From positions 1-64,000 of the forward strand of contig NZ_BCYV01000018.1 in NCBI RefSeq assembly GCF_001598375.1: DNA of 64,000 bases, read 5' to 3'. The stretch comes from Novosphingobium capsulatum NBRC 12533 (GTDB lineage: Bacteria > Pseudomonadota > Alphaproteobacteria > Sphingomonadales > Sphingomonadaceae). Made by a program: the position numbers and the translations under genes. Positions 55,623-64,000 of this stretch are shown in pieces (within the stretch, counting starts at the first letter, position 1; every line of letters starts with the position of its first letter). The notes under the pieces are model-generated. The model was not told the DNA's origin. It was given only the letters and a program-made list of their open reading frames with translations, and did no database searches.

Positions 55623-56684
55623 ATGACCACCGGTTTTTCCGCCCCCTGCATGTGGATGCGCGGCGGCACGTCGAAGGGCGGCTATTTCCTCAAGAGCGAC
55701 CTGCCCACCGACGTGGCGGCGCGCGATGCCTTTCTGCTGGCGGTGATGGGCTCGCCCGATCCGCGCCAGATCGACGGGATGGGCGGCGCCGATCCGCTGA
55801 CCAGCAAGGTGGCCGTGGTGAGCAAGTCCACGCGCGAGGGGATCGATGTCGATTACCTGTTCCTGCAGGTCTTCGTCGACCAGGCGATCGTGACCGACGC
55901 GCAGAACTGCGGCAATATCCTGGCAGGCGTTGGCCCGTTTGCGATCGAGCGCGGGCTGGTGGCGGCAACCGGCGATGAAACCCGCGTGGCGATCTTCATG
56001 GAAAACACCGGGCAAGTGGCCGTCGCCACGGTGCAGACGCCGGGCGGCACGGTCAGCTATGCCGGCCAGGCCGCGATCGATGGCGTGCCGGGCACCCATG
56101 CGCCGGTGCCGCTGGAATTTCGCGATACCGCCGGTTCCTCGTGCGGGGCGCTGCTGCCCACCGGCAACGTGGCCGATACGATCCAGGGCGTGGCCGTGAC
56201 GCTGATCGACAATGGCATGCCCTGCGTGGTGATGAAGGCCGAAGATCTGGGCATCACCGGCTATGAAGACCGCGAATGGCTGGACAATGCGACCGACCTG
56301 AAAGCGCGGATCGAGGCGATCCGGCTGGAAGTGGGCCCGCTGATGAACCTGGGCGACGTGAAGGAAAAGTCGGTGCCCAAGATGATGCTGGTGGCCCCGC
56401 CCAAGCACGGTGGCGCGGTGACCGTGCGCAGCTTCATCCCGCATCGCGCCCATGCCACGATCGGGGTGCTGGGCGCGGTGTCTGTGGCGACGGCCTGCCT
56501 GCTCGAAGGCTCTCCGGCGGCCGAGGTCGCGCAGGTGGGCGACGGCAGCCGCAAGACCCTGTCGGTGGAGCATCCCACCGGCGAAATGAGCTGCGTGCTG
56601 GAAGTGGACGAGAGTGGCGCGGTCAAGACTGCCGCCCTGCTGCGCACCGCGCGCAAGCTGATGGATGGGGTGGTGTTCGGGTAA
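55623..56684 (+). CDS. ligU: 4-oxalomesaconate tautomerase (1,3-allylic isomerase) LigU, PrpF family
   Basis: The 353-residue PrpF/AcnD-accessory-fold protein has the signature start CMWMRGGTSKGGYFL, the Cys in NCGNILAGVGPFAIE and GKTVRTL-like block SVEHPTGEMSC. Diaminopimelate-epimerase-like repeats give the length (353). In the pathway it shifts a double bond of 4-oxalomesaconate to make the LigJ substrate. It is placed between ligK and ligI as in other sphingomonads. Confidence 0.92.
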   Translation: MTTGFSAPCMWMRGGTSKGGYFLKSDLPTDVAARDAFLLAVMGSPDPRQIDGMGGADPLTSKVAVVSKSTREGIDVDYLFLQVFVDQAIVTDAQNCGNILAGVGPFAIERGLVAATGDETRVAIFMENTGQVAVATVQTPGGTVSYAGQAAIDGVPGTHAPVPLEFRDTAGSSCGALLPTGNVADTIQGVAVTLIDNGMPCVVMKAEDLGITGYEDREWLDNATDLKARIEAIRLEVGPLMNLGDVKEKSVPKMMLVAPPKHGGAVTVRSFIPHRAHATIGVLGAVSVATACLLEGSPAAEVAQVGDGSRKTLSVEHPTGEMSCVLEVDESGAVKTAALLRTARKLMDGVVFG

Positions 56685-56696
56685 ACGTGTGCTTCT

Positions 56697-57663
<967 letters not shown>

Positions 57664-57670
57664 GCAACGA

Positions 57671-57697
57671 AGGGGGCGAGATGATCGCCCCCTTTCT
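57671..57697 (+). terminator. Bidirectional terminator between ligI and siderophore receptor
   Basis: GGGGGCGA pairs with TCGCCCCC around a 5-nt loop, followed by TTTCTT. It serves ligI on the plus strand and could also close the convergent receptor transcript. Confidence 0.85.
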
Positions 57698-57703
57698 TGT
57701 GGG

Positions 57704-60094
57704 TCAGAATGCATAGCCCAGGGTGAGCACGGCCGAGCGCCCCTCACCCGGCACGGCCCAGCCATTGTTGCGGATCGACGTGTAGTACTTCTCGTCGGTC
57801 AGGTTCTGCACGTTGATCTGCGCGGAAAGGCCGTTGTCCAGCTTGTAGCCCAGCGAAATGCGGTGGGTGAGATAGGACGGCGCCTTGTACATCGGCGCGC
57901 CGGTGGAATTGGTGAGATACCAGCTGCCCTGGTAGGTGAGGCCATAGCCCACCTCCAGCCCGAACGGCAGGTGATAGCTGGTGTAGAGGCTGCCCGACCA
58001 GCGTGGCGTGTTGGTGACCGGGTTGCCGGCCTGCACGTCGCTGGCGGGGCAGGTCACGCTACCGCCCGTGGGCAGCGTCTGCGTGGCGCCCAGGTGGTTC
58101 TTGCAGTAATTCGAGATCGACTGCTTGATCACGCCATCGAGGTACATGGCATTCGCAAAGATCGTCCACGCGGGCGTGATCTTGCCCGACAGGCCCAGCG
58201 ACACGCCATCGACCTGGCTGCGCCCGTCGAGCACGTTGGTGGTGCCGACCAGCGGATCGTTGGCGGCGACGGGATAGTTGGTGCGCTCGTTGCGGAACAC
58301 CGAGGCGGTCAATTGCAGCTTGCCCTGCGCCAGATCGACCTTGCCGCCCAGTTCGAAATTGACGGCGGTTTGCGGGGCGACGTTGCAGGGGTCGCCCAGC
58401 AGGGTCGTGCTGGTCACGCCGCAACCGCTGCGCACGGTGGACGAGGCCGGTGTCTTGCTGTTGCCGTAAGCGACATAGAGGCTGGCGTTGGCCACCGGCT
58501 TGTAGACCAGGCCCAGGCGATAGCTGAACAAGTCGTCGGTGTTGTTCTGCGGCGCACCGGTGGTCACCGCGCCGCTGACCGCCACGGTGTCGCTGCGATA
58601 GCGGGCGCGGTTATTTTCCCAGCGAATACCGCCGTTCACTTCGAACCCGCCGCCCAGCTTGACCGCATCGAACGCATAGAGCGCGATGTTGCGGGTGGAG
58701 CCATGGGCAATTGCCGTGGTGATGTAGTTTACCGGCCCGGTATAGACGGCATTGGGATTGGCGATGTTGATCGCATCGAGTGTGGGCGTGGTGCCATTGG
58801 CATTGCGTAACCCGTTGCCGGAAACGACGTCATAATCTTCCTGCGAGTATGCCGCGCCCAGTGCCAGAGTGTGTTCGAGGCCGAAGGTGGAGACCTTGGC
58901 GGAAAGATCAAGCTGGTCATACCAGATCGAGGTGTCGGTCAGGCGGAACAGCCCGCGCGGACCGCTGGGGTAATAGGTGCCCGCCGCCTGGGTTGATGAG
59001 CAGGCCGTGGCCGCGCCGGTCGAATTGGCCAGCGTACCGTTGGCCAGGCACCAGGCACCCTGCGGCGGATCGACGAAGGTATCCTGCTTGACCTTTTGGT
59101 AGCGTGCCAGATTGCGGATCGAGACCGCATCGGAAAAGCGGTGGTCGAGGATGGCGGTGGCCTGGTCCACCGTCTGTTCCTGGCGATCGTAGTTCTTGTA
59201 TCCGTAATAGCCGGCATAGCTGGCGCCGGGCAGCAAGCCGCCATAAACCGCGTAATAGGGCACGCCATATTGCGGGATATTCTTGTCACGCTGGTGCAGA
59301 TACAGCAGCGTCAGGCTGGTATCGCCGGTCAGCCCGAACTTGACCGACGGCGCCACGCCCCAGCGGCGGCTGTATTCGAAATCGCGGCCGGGCACATCGG
59401 CGCTGTGGCCCATGACGTTGAGGCGCACGGCGACCTCGCTGCCCAGCTGCCAGTTGCTATCCACCGTGCCGCGCCAGTAATTGGCCGTGCCCACCCCGCC
59501 CTGCACGGTGGTGCTGGTTTCGTCCTTGGGCCGCTTGCTGACCAGGTTGACCGTTCCGCCGATCGAGCCCGAGCCGCTGAACACCGAATTGGCACCATTG
59601 GTCACTTCCACCTGTTCGATGTTGAACAGGTCGCTGCGGGAATACTGCGCGCTGTCGCGCACGCCATCGATCTGGATATCGGTATTGGCGCTCTGCCCAC
59701 GCAGATTGATGCTGTCACCATAGCCGCCGCCGCCTTCGCCCGCGCCCAGGGTAATGCCGGGCAGGATCGACAGCGCATCTTTCAATGACAGCAGGTTCTG
59801 CGCCTCGATCACCGCGCGGCCGACCACGGTGACGGTCTGCGGCGTATCGAGCAGCGGGCGCACGTACTTGGGCGATTCCGCCCGCTCTACCTTGACCGGG
59901 GCTTGCGCGATCGCGGTATCGGTCACGGTCACCCCGCCCAGCACGGTTTGCGCGGCATCCTGGGCCTGGGCCGGCATGGCGGCGATCACGCCGATACAGC
60001 CGGCGGCGAGAAATGCGGGACGCAAGGGCGAGGTGGCAGGCACGTGCCCGCTTGGCATGGGTGACGCGCGACGAGACCGGGATGCATTGATCAT
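57704..60094 (-). CDS. TonB-dependent siderophore receptor
   Basis: The 796-residue protein has a signal peptide ending near AQA/QDA, a plug domain (VEVTNGANSVFSGSGSIGGTVNLVSKRP) and a beta-barrel finishing VLTLGYAF; the plug, with its RSDLFNIEQ segment, is typical of the ferri-siderophore subgroup (FhuA/FpvA type). ATG 60094 with a GGGGA site is chosen; the longer frame to 60181 would run into the Fur box. A Fur box lies about 95 bp upstream. It probably imports an iron complex rather than lignin fragments. Confidence 0.93.
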   Translation of the reverse strand: MINASRSRRASPMPSGHVPATSPLRPAFLAAGCIGVIAAMPAQAQDAAQTVLGGVTVTDTAIAQAPVKVERAESPKYVRPLLDTPQTVTVVGRAVIEAQNLLSLKDALSILPGITLGAGEGGGGYGDSINLRGQSANTDIQIDGVRDSAQYSRSDLFNIEQVEVTNGANSVFSGSGSIGGTVNLVSKRPKDETSTTVQGGVGTANYWRGTVDSNWQLGSEVAVRLNVMGHSADVPGRDFEYSRRWGVAPSVKFGLTGDTSLTLLYLHQRDKNIPQYGVPYYAVYGGLLPGASYAGYYGYKNYDRQEQTVDQATAILDHRFSDAVSIRNLARYQKVKQDTFVDPPQGAWCLANGTLANSTGAATACSSTQAAGTYYPSGPRGLFRLTDTSIWYDQLDLSAKVSTFGLEHTLALGAAYSQEDYDVVSGNGLRNANGTTPTLDAINIANPNAVYTGPVNYITTAIAHGSTRNIALYAFDAVKLGGGFEVNGGIRWENNRARYRSDTVAVSGAVTTGAPQNNTDDLFSYRLGLVYKPVANASLYVAYGNSKTPASSTVRSGCGVTSTTLLGDPCNVAPQTAVNFELGGKVDLAQGKLQLTASVFRNERTNYPVAANDPLVGTTNVLDGRSQVDGVSLGLSGKITPAWTIFANAMYLDGVIKQSISNYCKNHLGATQTLPTGGSVTCPASDVQAGNPVTNTPRWSGSLYTSYHLPFGLEVGYGLTYQGSWYLTNSTGAPMYKAPSYLTHRISLGYKLDNGLSAQINVQNLTDEKYYTSIRNNGWAVPGEGRSAVLTLGYAF

Positions 60095-60188
60095 GATGGA
60101 ATTTTTCCCCTTTGCTCGGATCGGGCAGCGGCGCCCGGTCCGGATGGGTAGCGCTTTATTGCGAGTGATTTTCATAATCAACCATGTT

Positions 60189-60207
60189 GATAATGATTCT
60201 CATTTTT
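60189..60207. promoter_or_regulatory. Fur box
   Basis: GATAATGATTCTCATTTTT matches the 19-bp Fur consensus GATAATGATAATCATTATC in most positions. It lies upstream of the siderophore receptor and also ahead of the divergent YjbQ gene. Confidence 0.85.
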
Positions 60208-60267
60208 TATCGTGCCGCGCAAAACCGGGGTGACATGGTCGGCGCCCCATGCCAGGCTGATGCGGTC

Positions 60268-60729
60268 ATGAGCCAAGCCCTTCACCCCGCAGACGCGGTG
60301 CACGCCGCGCCGCTGCGCCAGGCCAGCACCACGCTGACCCTGCATACGCCCGGCCCCGGCCTGCACGAATTCACCCGCGAAACCGCGCAGTGGGTGGCGG
60401 CCCAGGGCATGAATAGCGGGCTGCTCACGCTGTTCTGCCGCCACACCTCGGCCTCGCTGTGCATCCAGGAAAATGCCGCGCGCGAGGTGCGTGGCGATAT
60501 CGTGCGCTGGCTCGATCGCCTGGCACCGGAAAGCGCGGCCTATGCCCACGACGACGAAGGTTCGGACGACATGCCGGCCCATTTGAAAAGCATTCTGACC
60601 GGGGTGAGCCTGTCGATCCCGCTGATCGGCGGGCAGCTCGCGCTTGGTACCTGGCAAGGCATCTACCTGTGCGAGCACCGCCGCATGGCGCATCGCCGCC
60701 AGATCGTGCTGCACCTGGTGGGTGCCTGA
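60268..60729 (+). CDS. YjbQ family protein (UPF0047)
   Basis: The 153-residue protein shows the UPF0047/YjbQ pattern: HEFTRETAQWV, LLTLFCRHTSASLCIQENA, DDMPAHLKSILTGVSLSIPLIGGQLALGTWQGIYLCEHR. E. coli YjbQ has weak thiamine-phosphate-synthase-like activity. ATG 60268 is preferred to an upstream extension that has no conserved sequence. It is 2 bp before the thioesterase gene and so co-transcribed. Confidence 0.88.
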   Translation: MSQALHPADAVHAAPLRQASTTLTLHTPGPGLHEFTRETAQWVAAQGMNSGLLTLFCRHTSASLCIQENAAREVRGDIVRWLDRLAPESAAYAHDDEGSDDMPAHLKSILTGVSLSIPLIGGQLALGTWQGIYLCEHRRMAHRRQIVLHLVGA

Positions 60730-60731
60730 TC

Positions 60732-61133
60732 ATGACGGCTCGGTTTTCTTGCACGTTCACCGCCCTGCCCGAGCATATCGACGAGCTGGGCCATGTGAAC
60801 AACGCGGTGTGGGTGCGCTGGATGGAACAGATCGCCACGCGGCATTGGGAAACGGTGGCGCCACCGGAACACGTGGCGGCCTATGTCTGGGTGGTGACCC
60901 GGCACGAGATCGACTATCGCGGCAATGTTGGCCAAGGCGAGAGCGTGGTGGCCACCACCTTCATTCCCGATCCGCCCCACGGCGCGCGGTTCGACCGCTG
61001 CGTCGATTTCGCCAACGCGACCGGCAAAGTGATCGTCAGCGCGCGCACGACCTGGGCCCTGATCGATAAAAGCAGCGGACGCCTGGTTCGCGTTCCTGCA
61101 GAAGTGGCAGCGCCCTTTTACTCTCAGGCGTAA
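60732..61133 (+). CDS. Hotdog-fold acyl-CoA thioesterase
   Basis: This 133-residue protein has the YbgC/4HBT-type pattern DELGHVNNAVWVRWME with its active-site Asp-like acid, followed by RHEIDYRGNVGQGES and a C-terminal Tyr. Thioesterases of this group release aromatic or short acyl-CoA. It follows YjbQ with a 2-bp gap. The substrate is unknown. Confidence 0.85.
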   Translation: MTARFSCTFTALPEHIDELGHVNNAVWVRWMEQIATRHWETVAPPEHVAAYVWVVTRHEIDYRGNVGQGESVVATTFIPDPPHGARFDRCVDFANATGKVIVSARTTWALIDKSSGRLVRVPAEVAAPFYSQA

Positions 61134-61213
61134 AGCATTGCTGGAACAATATGTAAAATAGCGTATTATGGCGCCAAGTTGGATCTATTCTGTTTTTTGA
61201 CAAGGATCGAATC

Positions 61214-63034
61214 ATGGCGCGCGCTGGTCTCCAACGGTGTTGCAGAGCGACACGGTATTCGGCACTTGTGTTGGCGGTTCTGCTCGCCGCGTGTGGCGAT
61301 GGCGGTGGCGTTGCCAGCACGAACTCTCCCAACCCGCCGCCTTCTCCCCCGCCCAAGCCGACCAACGACGATCTGGTGGGCAGCCTGGTCAGCGAGGCCT
61401 TCGTCAACGATGCAAAAACCCAGACGGCCTATCAACCGATCACGTCCGCCCAGCCGAACACGGTTACAAGCAAGCCTTTGACGATCGAATACAAGGCATC
61501 CACGCAGACCTACACGATTGCCACGCAAGGGCGGACACAGGATTTCGGACCGGCGCAAAAGGATGCCACGCTCAGCAATGCTGCAGCCACGGTTTACAAG
61601 CGCAGCGAAGGCGCGCTGACGGAGACACTGTCGCTCAGCACGAATACGACCGATCCCGGCACGCCCGACGCACCCCTTTTCCGCTATGTCGGTGCCGGCC
61701 TTTGGCAACGGACGCAGACCGATGGGCCGAACGCCACAACGACCATGGACTATTTCACCTATGGCGTCCCCACGCCCGCATCGGCCATGCCGACCACCGG
61801 GACGGCCACATTCGGTGTGCGCCTTGATGGGCAGGCCGGCTATCCTCAGCAGAACTATGTGCTGACAGGCGGCGGTCGCTTTCAGGTGGATTTCGCCAGC
61901 GGCGGCCTGGTTGGCAGCGGCACGATCGATCGTTACAGGAATAGCCTGTATGAAGGCACTTTAAACTGGACGTCACAGGCAAAGCTGAAAGCAGGTAGCA
62001 CGACGTTTTCCGGCAGCTTCAACTTCGGCGCGCGGCCGGGGGCGATCGACGGCCGCTTCTATGGCCCCCATCATGAAGAGTTCGGCGCGGTCTGGAACAC
62101 CAACCTTTACGACAACGTGGTGGCGAGCGGCACGATTCTGGGCCGCGACACCGCGACGATGCCATCCAACAATGGCCTGGCGAACCTGGTAATCAACGAA
62201 GACCTGGGCGGGGCAGCCGTGGCCGTCAGCTATGGCCGCTCCACACGGTGGGACCAGCAAAACCTGACAACGCGCTCGTTGTACATCACCTATTCCGAAA
62301 CGCAGAAGGCGCTGACGATACGTGCTGGGATCGACGGATATTCCGGAAATCCACGTGCGCTCACGCCCGCGATCCGCGACGCGGCGCACAGCGACGCCAC
62401 GTACGATGCCTATTCCGTTACGGCGCAAGCCAGTTCGTTGAGCGCGGGCACGCTGCGCGTTTCGCGCCCCGGCTCCAGCAATCCGCTGATTGCGTTGACC
62501 TATACCGGCTTTGGCACGTCTGAAACGGTACTGGCACCGTCGCAATCCTCCACATTCCCGTACACCGATTTCGCTTACGGCTTCGGAGAAGCGACGCCGG
62601 CCTCGGCGGTGCCGAGCAGCGGCAGCGCTACATACAATGGCGTGATCCTGGGCTATTCCGGGGTCCCGTCTGATGGCAACACCCGGCCCTATGCGATCAG
62701 CGGAGACGCGCGCATGGCGTACAATTTCGGCGCGGCAACCTTGACCGGCGCGCTCAACCCCGTGGCGACAGACCGCGATACCGGAACGTCCTACGCGCTT
62801 GGCGCCTATGCTTTTTCCGGCACGGGCGACGCAGGCAAGGCAACGTTTGCGGGCACCTTTGACAAAATCATCAACCTGCCATTCAGCGGCGACACCCGCG
62901 GTTCGATCAAGGGGCAGTTCACCGGTCCGCATGCTGAAGAATTCTATGCGACCTGGCTCATTGGGATGCGCGATCCCAAGGGTGGCAGCAATATTCCCGT
63001 GGGCGGTGTGATCGTGGGCAAGCAGGGCAAGTGA
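61214..63034 (+). CDS. Surface lipoprotein with two TbpB-like beta-barrel domains
   Basis: The 606-residue protein has a lipobox (LAACG) and Ser/Pro spacer, then two copies of the TbpB barrel motif: GAIDGRFYGPHHEEFGAVW at about 277-295 and SIKGQFTGPHAEEFYATW at 575-592. Annotators call these transferrin-binding-protein-like solute-binding proteins. The domain duplication is clear. No iron-chelate partner is adjacent, and the siderophore receptor is 1 kb away but divergent. Ligand is unknown. Confidence 0.85.
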   Translation: MARAGLQRCCRATRYSALVLAVLLAACGDGGGVASTNSPNPPPSPPPKPTNDDLVGSLVSEAFVNDAKTQTAYQPITSAQPNTVTSKPLTIEYKASTQTYTIATQGRTQDFGPAQKDATLSNAAATVYKRSEGALTETLSLSTNTTDPGTPDAPLFRYVGAGLWQRTQTDGPNATTTMDYFTYGVPTPASAMPTTGTATFGVRLDGQAGYPQQNYVLTGGGRFQVDFASGGLVGSGTIDRYRNSLYEGTLNWTSQAKLKAGSTTFSGSFNFGARPGAIDGRFYGPHHEEFGAVWNTNLYDNVVASGTILGRDTATMPSNNGLANLVINEDLGGAAVAVSYGRSTRWDQQNLTTRSLYITYSETQKALTIRAGIDGYSGNPRALTPAIRDAAHSDATYDAYSVTAQASSLSAGTLRVSRPGSSNPLIALTYTGFGTSETVLAPSQSSTFPYTDFAYGFGEATPASAVPSSGSATYNGVILGYSGVPSDGNTRPYAISGDARMAYNFGAATLTGALNPVATDRDTGTSYALGAYAFSGTGDAGKATFAGTFDKIINLPFSGDTRGSIKGQFTGPHAEEFYATWLIGMRDPKGGSNIPVGGVIVGKQGK

Positions 63035-63082
63035 TCCAGTCCCCCTTTGCCTAGGACCGCTTTGCGCCTAAGGGCCGCGGTC

Positions 63083-63610
63083 ATGACCGCATCGCTTGCC
63101 CTGACCCGCCTCTCGCGCCTGATCGCCGCCAGCCATTCGTGGGAAACCGCGCGCACGTTCAAGGCGTGGAGCCCGAGCGAGGACGACAAGGCGCTGATGG
63201 CCACCCGCGCGCAGGACGTGCTCAAGGTCATGGCGGGCAAGGACGTGACCGCGCCGATGCTGGGTGCCGCCTATGCCGTGCACCTGGCCCGTGCCCTCGA
63301 TGCGCCGATCATGGTGGTCGAAGGCACGCTGAGCGTGGCGGGCGAAGTGGTGGCCGATGACCATGGCTGGGTGATGATCGGGCCGTGGGTGGCCGACATG
63401 GCGCTGTTTTCGCGCGCCTATGCGCCCGACGCGCCGCCGCGCCTGGCTGCCCATGTGCTGCGCGCGTTTGGCCCCAACAAGGGCCTGTTCTGCGATGCCT
63501 GGCGCCGCACTGCCCGCCTGGGCCTGGGCTATGACCCGCGCCGGGTGTTGACCGAGGCAGAGGTGACCGCGCTGGTGGGCGAGGCGGCCGTGGCGCTGCG
63601 GGCGGCCTGA
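63083..63610 (+). CDS. Conserved hypothetical protein
   Basis: The 175-residue protein has ASHSWETARTFKAWSPSEDDKALMATRAQDVLKVMAG, VVADDHGWVMIGPWVADMALFSRAY and a helical C-terminus. I do not recognise a named family; the sequence looks like an unassigned sphingomonad protein. ATG 63083 is chosen over the frame start at 63047. It stands between the lipoprotein and ftsK. Confidence 0.65.
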   Translation: MTASLALTRLSRLIAASHSWETARTFKAWSPSEDDKALMATRAQDVLKVMAGKDVTAPMLGAAYAVHLARALDAPIMVVEGTLSVAGEVVADDHGWVMIGPWVADMALFSRAYAPDAPPRLAAHVLRAFGPNKGLFCDAWRRTARLGLGYDPRRVLTEAEVTALVGEAAVALRAA

Positions 63611-63617
63611 GGGAACA

Positions 63618-63674
63618 CCCCTCCACCACCCGCTGCGCGGGCGGTCCCCCTCCCCGTCGGTGACGGGGAGGATC
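63618..63674. repeat. 57-bp exact copy of the repeat at 42880
   Basis: Every base matches 42880-42936, including the hairpins GCTGCGCGGGC and CCCGTCGGTGACGGGG. Confidence 0.92.
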
Positions 63675-63718
63675 TATGGCCCGACAGCATCCCCAACGGG
63701 TAACAAGCCTTTTCCCAG

Positions 63719-63747
63719 GCCGTTCGCCCTGAGCTTGTCGAAGGGCC
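63719..63747. repeat. Family C repeat unit
   Basis: GCCGTTCGCCCTGAGCTTGT and following bases match the family C elements at 31825 and 56697. Confidence 0.75.
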
Positions 63748-63782
63748 CTGCCCAGTGACCGGGCACTGCAAGCAATCGCCGA

Positions 63783-64000
63783 TTACAGCGGGTTGCCATC
63801 CTTGTCGCGATAGATCTCGCGGCGGCCGACGTGGTTGGCCGGGCCGACCAGGCCATCCTGCTCCATGCGTTCGACCCACTTGGACGCGGTGTTGTAGCCC
63901 ACGCCCATCTGGCGCTGAATCCAACTGGCCGAGGCCTTCTGGCTTTCGAACACGAGCTGGCAGACCTGGCGATACTTGCGGTCTTCGGGATTGTCCGAGG
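63783..64000 (-). CDS. ftsK: FtsK DNA translocase, C-terminal fragment (3' end)
   Basis: The minus strand encodes a tail reading KYRQVCQLVFESQKASASW, IQRQMGVGYNTASKWVERME, QDGLVGPANHVGRREIY and a final NPL stop at 63783-63785. This is the winged-helix gamma domain of FtsK, which reads KOPS sequences during chromosome segregation. The rest of the gene lies beyond the window. It supports a chromosomal location. Confidence 0.93.
   Translation of the reverse strand, partial: SDNPEDRKYRQVCQLVFESQKASASWIQRQMGVGYNTASKWVERMEQDGLVGPANHVGRREIYRDKDGNPL

Overview
The window is high-GC DNA whose gene content points to a sphingomonad alphaproteobacterium (Novosphingobium/Sphingobium type). It has a complete protocatechuate 4,5-cleavage (lig) pathway, a LigM-type tetrahydrofolate-dependent O-demethylase, three TonB-dependent receptors, PQQ/cytochrome c dehydrogenases, many short-chain dehydrogenases, and the palindromic intergenic repeats common in this group. 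No replication or conjugation genes are visible. An ftsK 3' end at the right edge suggests chromosomal DNA.

Layout. (1) 1-8.2 kb: the 3' part of an FAD oxidoreductase, then a lower-GC accessory patch. There a HEPN protein gene sits next to a DUF262 gene that has been cut in two by a 3,159-bp IS66-family element. The element has matched terminal repeats, an exact 8-bp target duplication and a YecA/SEC-C passenger gene. An HNH nuclease gene and a 274-bp inverted-repeat element follow. (2) 8.2-15.2 kb: a GntR regulator with a histone-H1-like tail, a class III aminotransferase, an alpha/beta hydrolase, and a C1/O-demethylation group: metF and ligM on the minus strand, purU and a VOC protein on the plus strand, with a palindromic operator between them. 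(3) 15.3-24.6 kb: a long minus-strand array of acyl-CoA synthetase, quinohemoprotein dehydrogenase, aldehyde dehydrogenase, amidohydrolase, phosphatase-like protein, SDR, LigF-like glutathione transferase and hydrolase. (4) 24.6-48.1 kb: peripheral aromatic catabolism. It includes a 4-alkylphenol/vanillyl-alcohol-type flavoprotein with its cytochrome c, a second PQQ dehydrogenase, four NTF2/SnoaL-like proteins, SDRs (one LigD-like), an aldehyde dehydrogenase, a MarR regulator, a lignostilbene dioxygenase and two paralogous TonB receptors. (5) 48.2-57.7 kb: the central lig genes in two divergent units around a LysR regulator: DUF1932-ligJ-ligA-ligB-ligC on the minus strand and ligK-ligU-ligI on the plus strand. 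(6) 57.7-64 kb: a Fur-box-linked siderophore receptor, YjbQ, a thioesterase, a TbpB-like lipoprotein and the ftsK 3' end.

How the genes fit together. TonB receptors would import lignin-derived phenolics. Periplasmic PQQ and flavin dehydrogenases oxidise alcohols and alkylphenols. LigD-like and LigF-like enzymes, an LdpA-like NTF2 protein and the stilbene dioxygenase could break dimers (beta-ether or beta-1/diarylpropane to stilbene to aldehydes). Aldehyde dehydrogenases give vanillate-type acids. LigM passes the methoxyl carbon to tetrahydrofolate, and MetF and PurU process it. LigAB, C, I, U, J and K take protocatechuate to pyruvate and oxaloacetate. Two recurrent palindromic motif families sit upstream of many of these units and suggest a shared regulon. 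They are the most interesting unexplained signal in the window, together with the candidate dimer-cleavage module at 40-45 kb.
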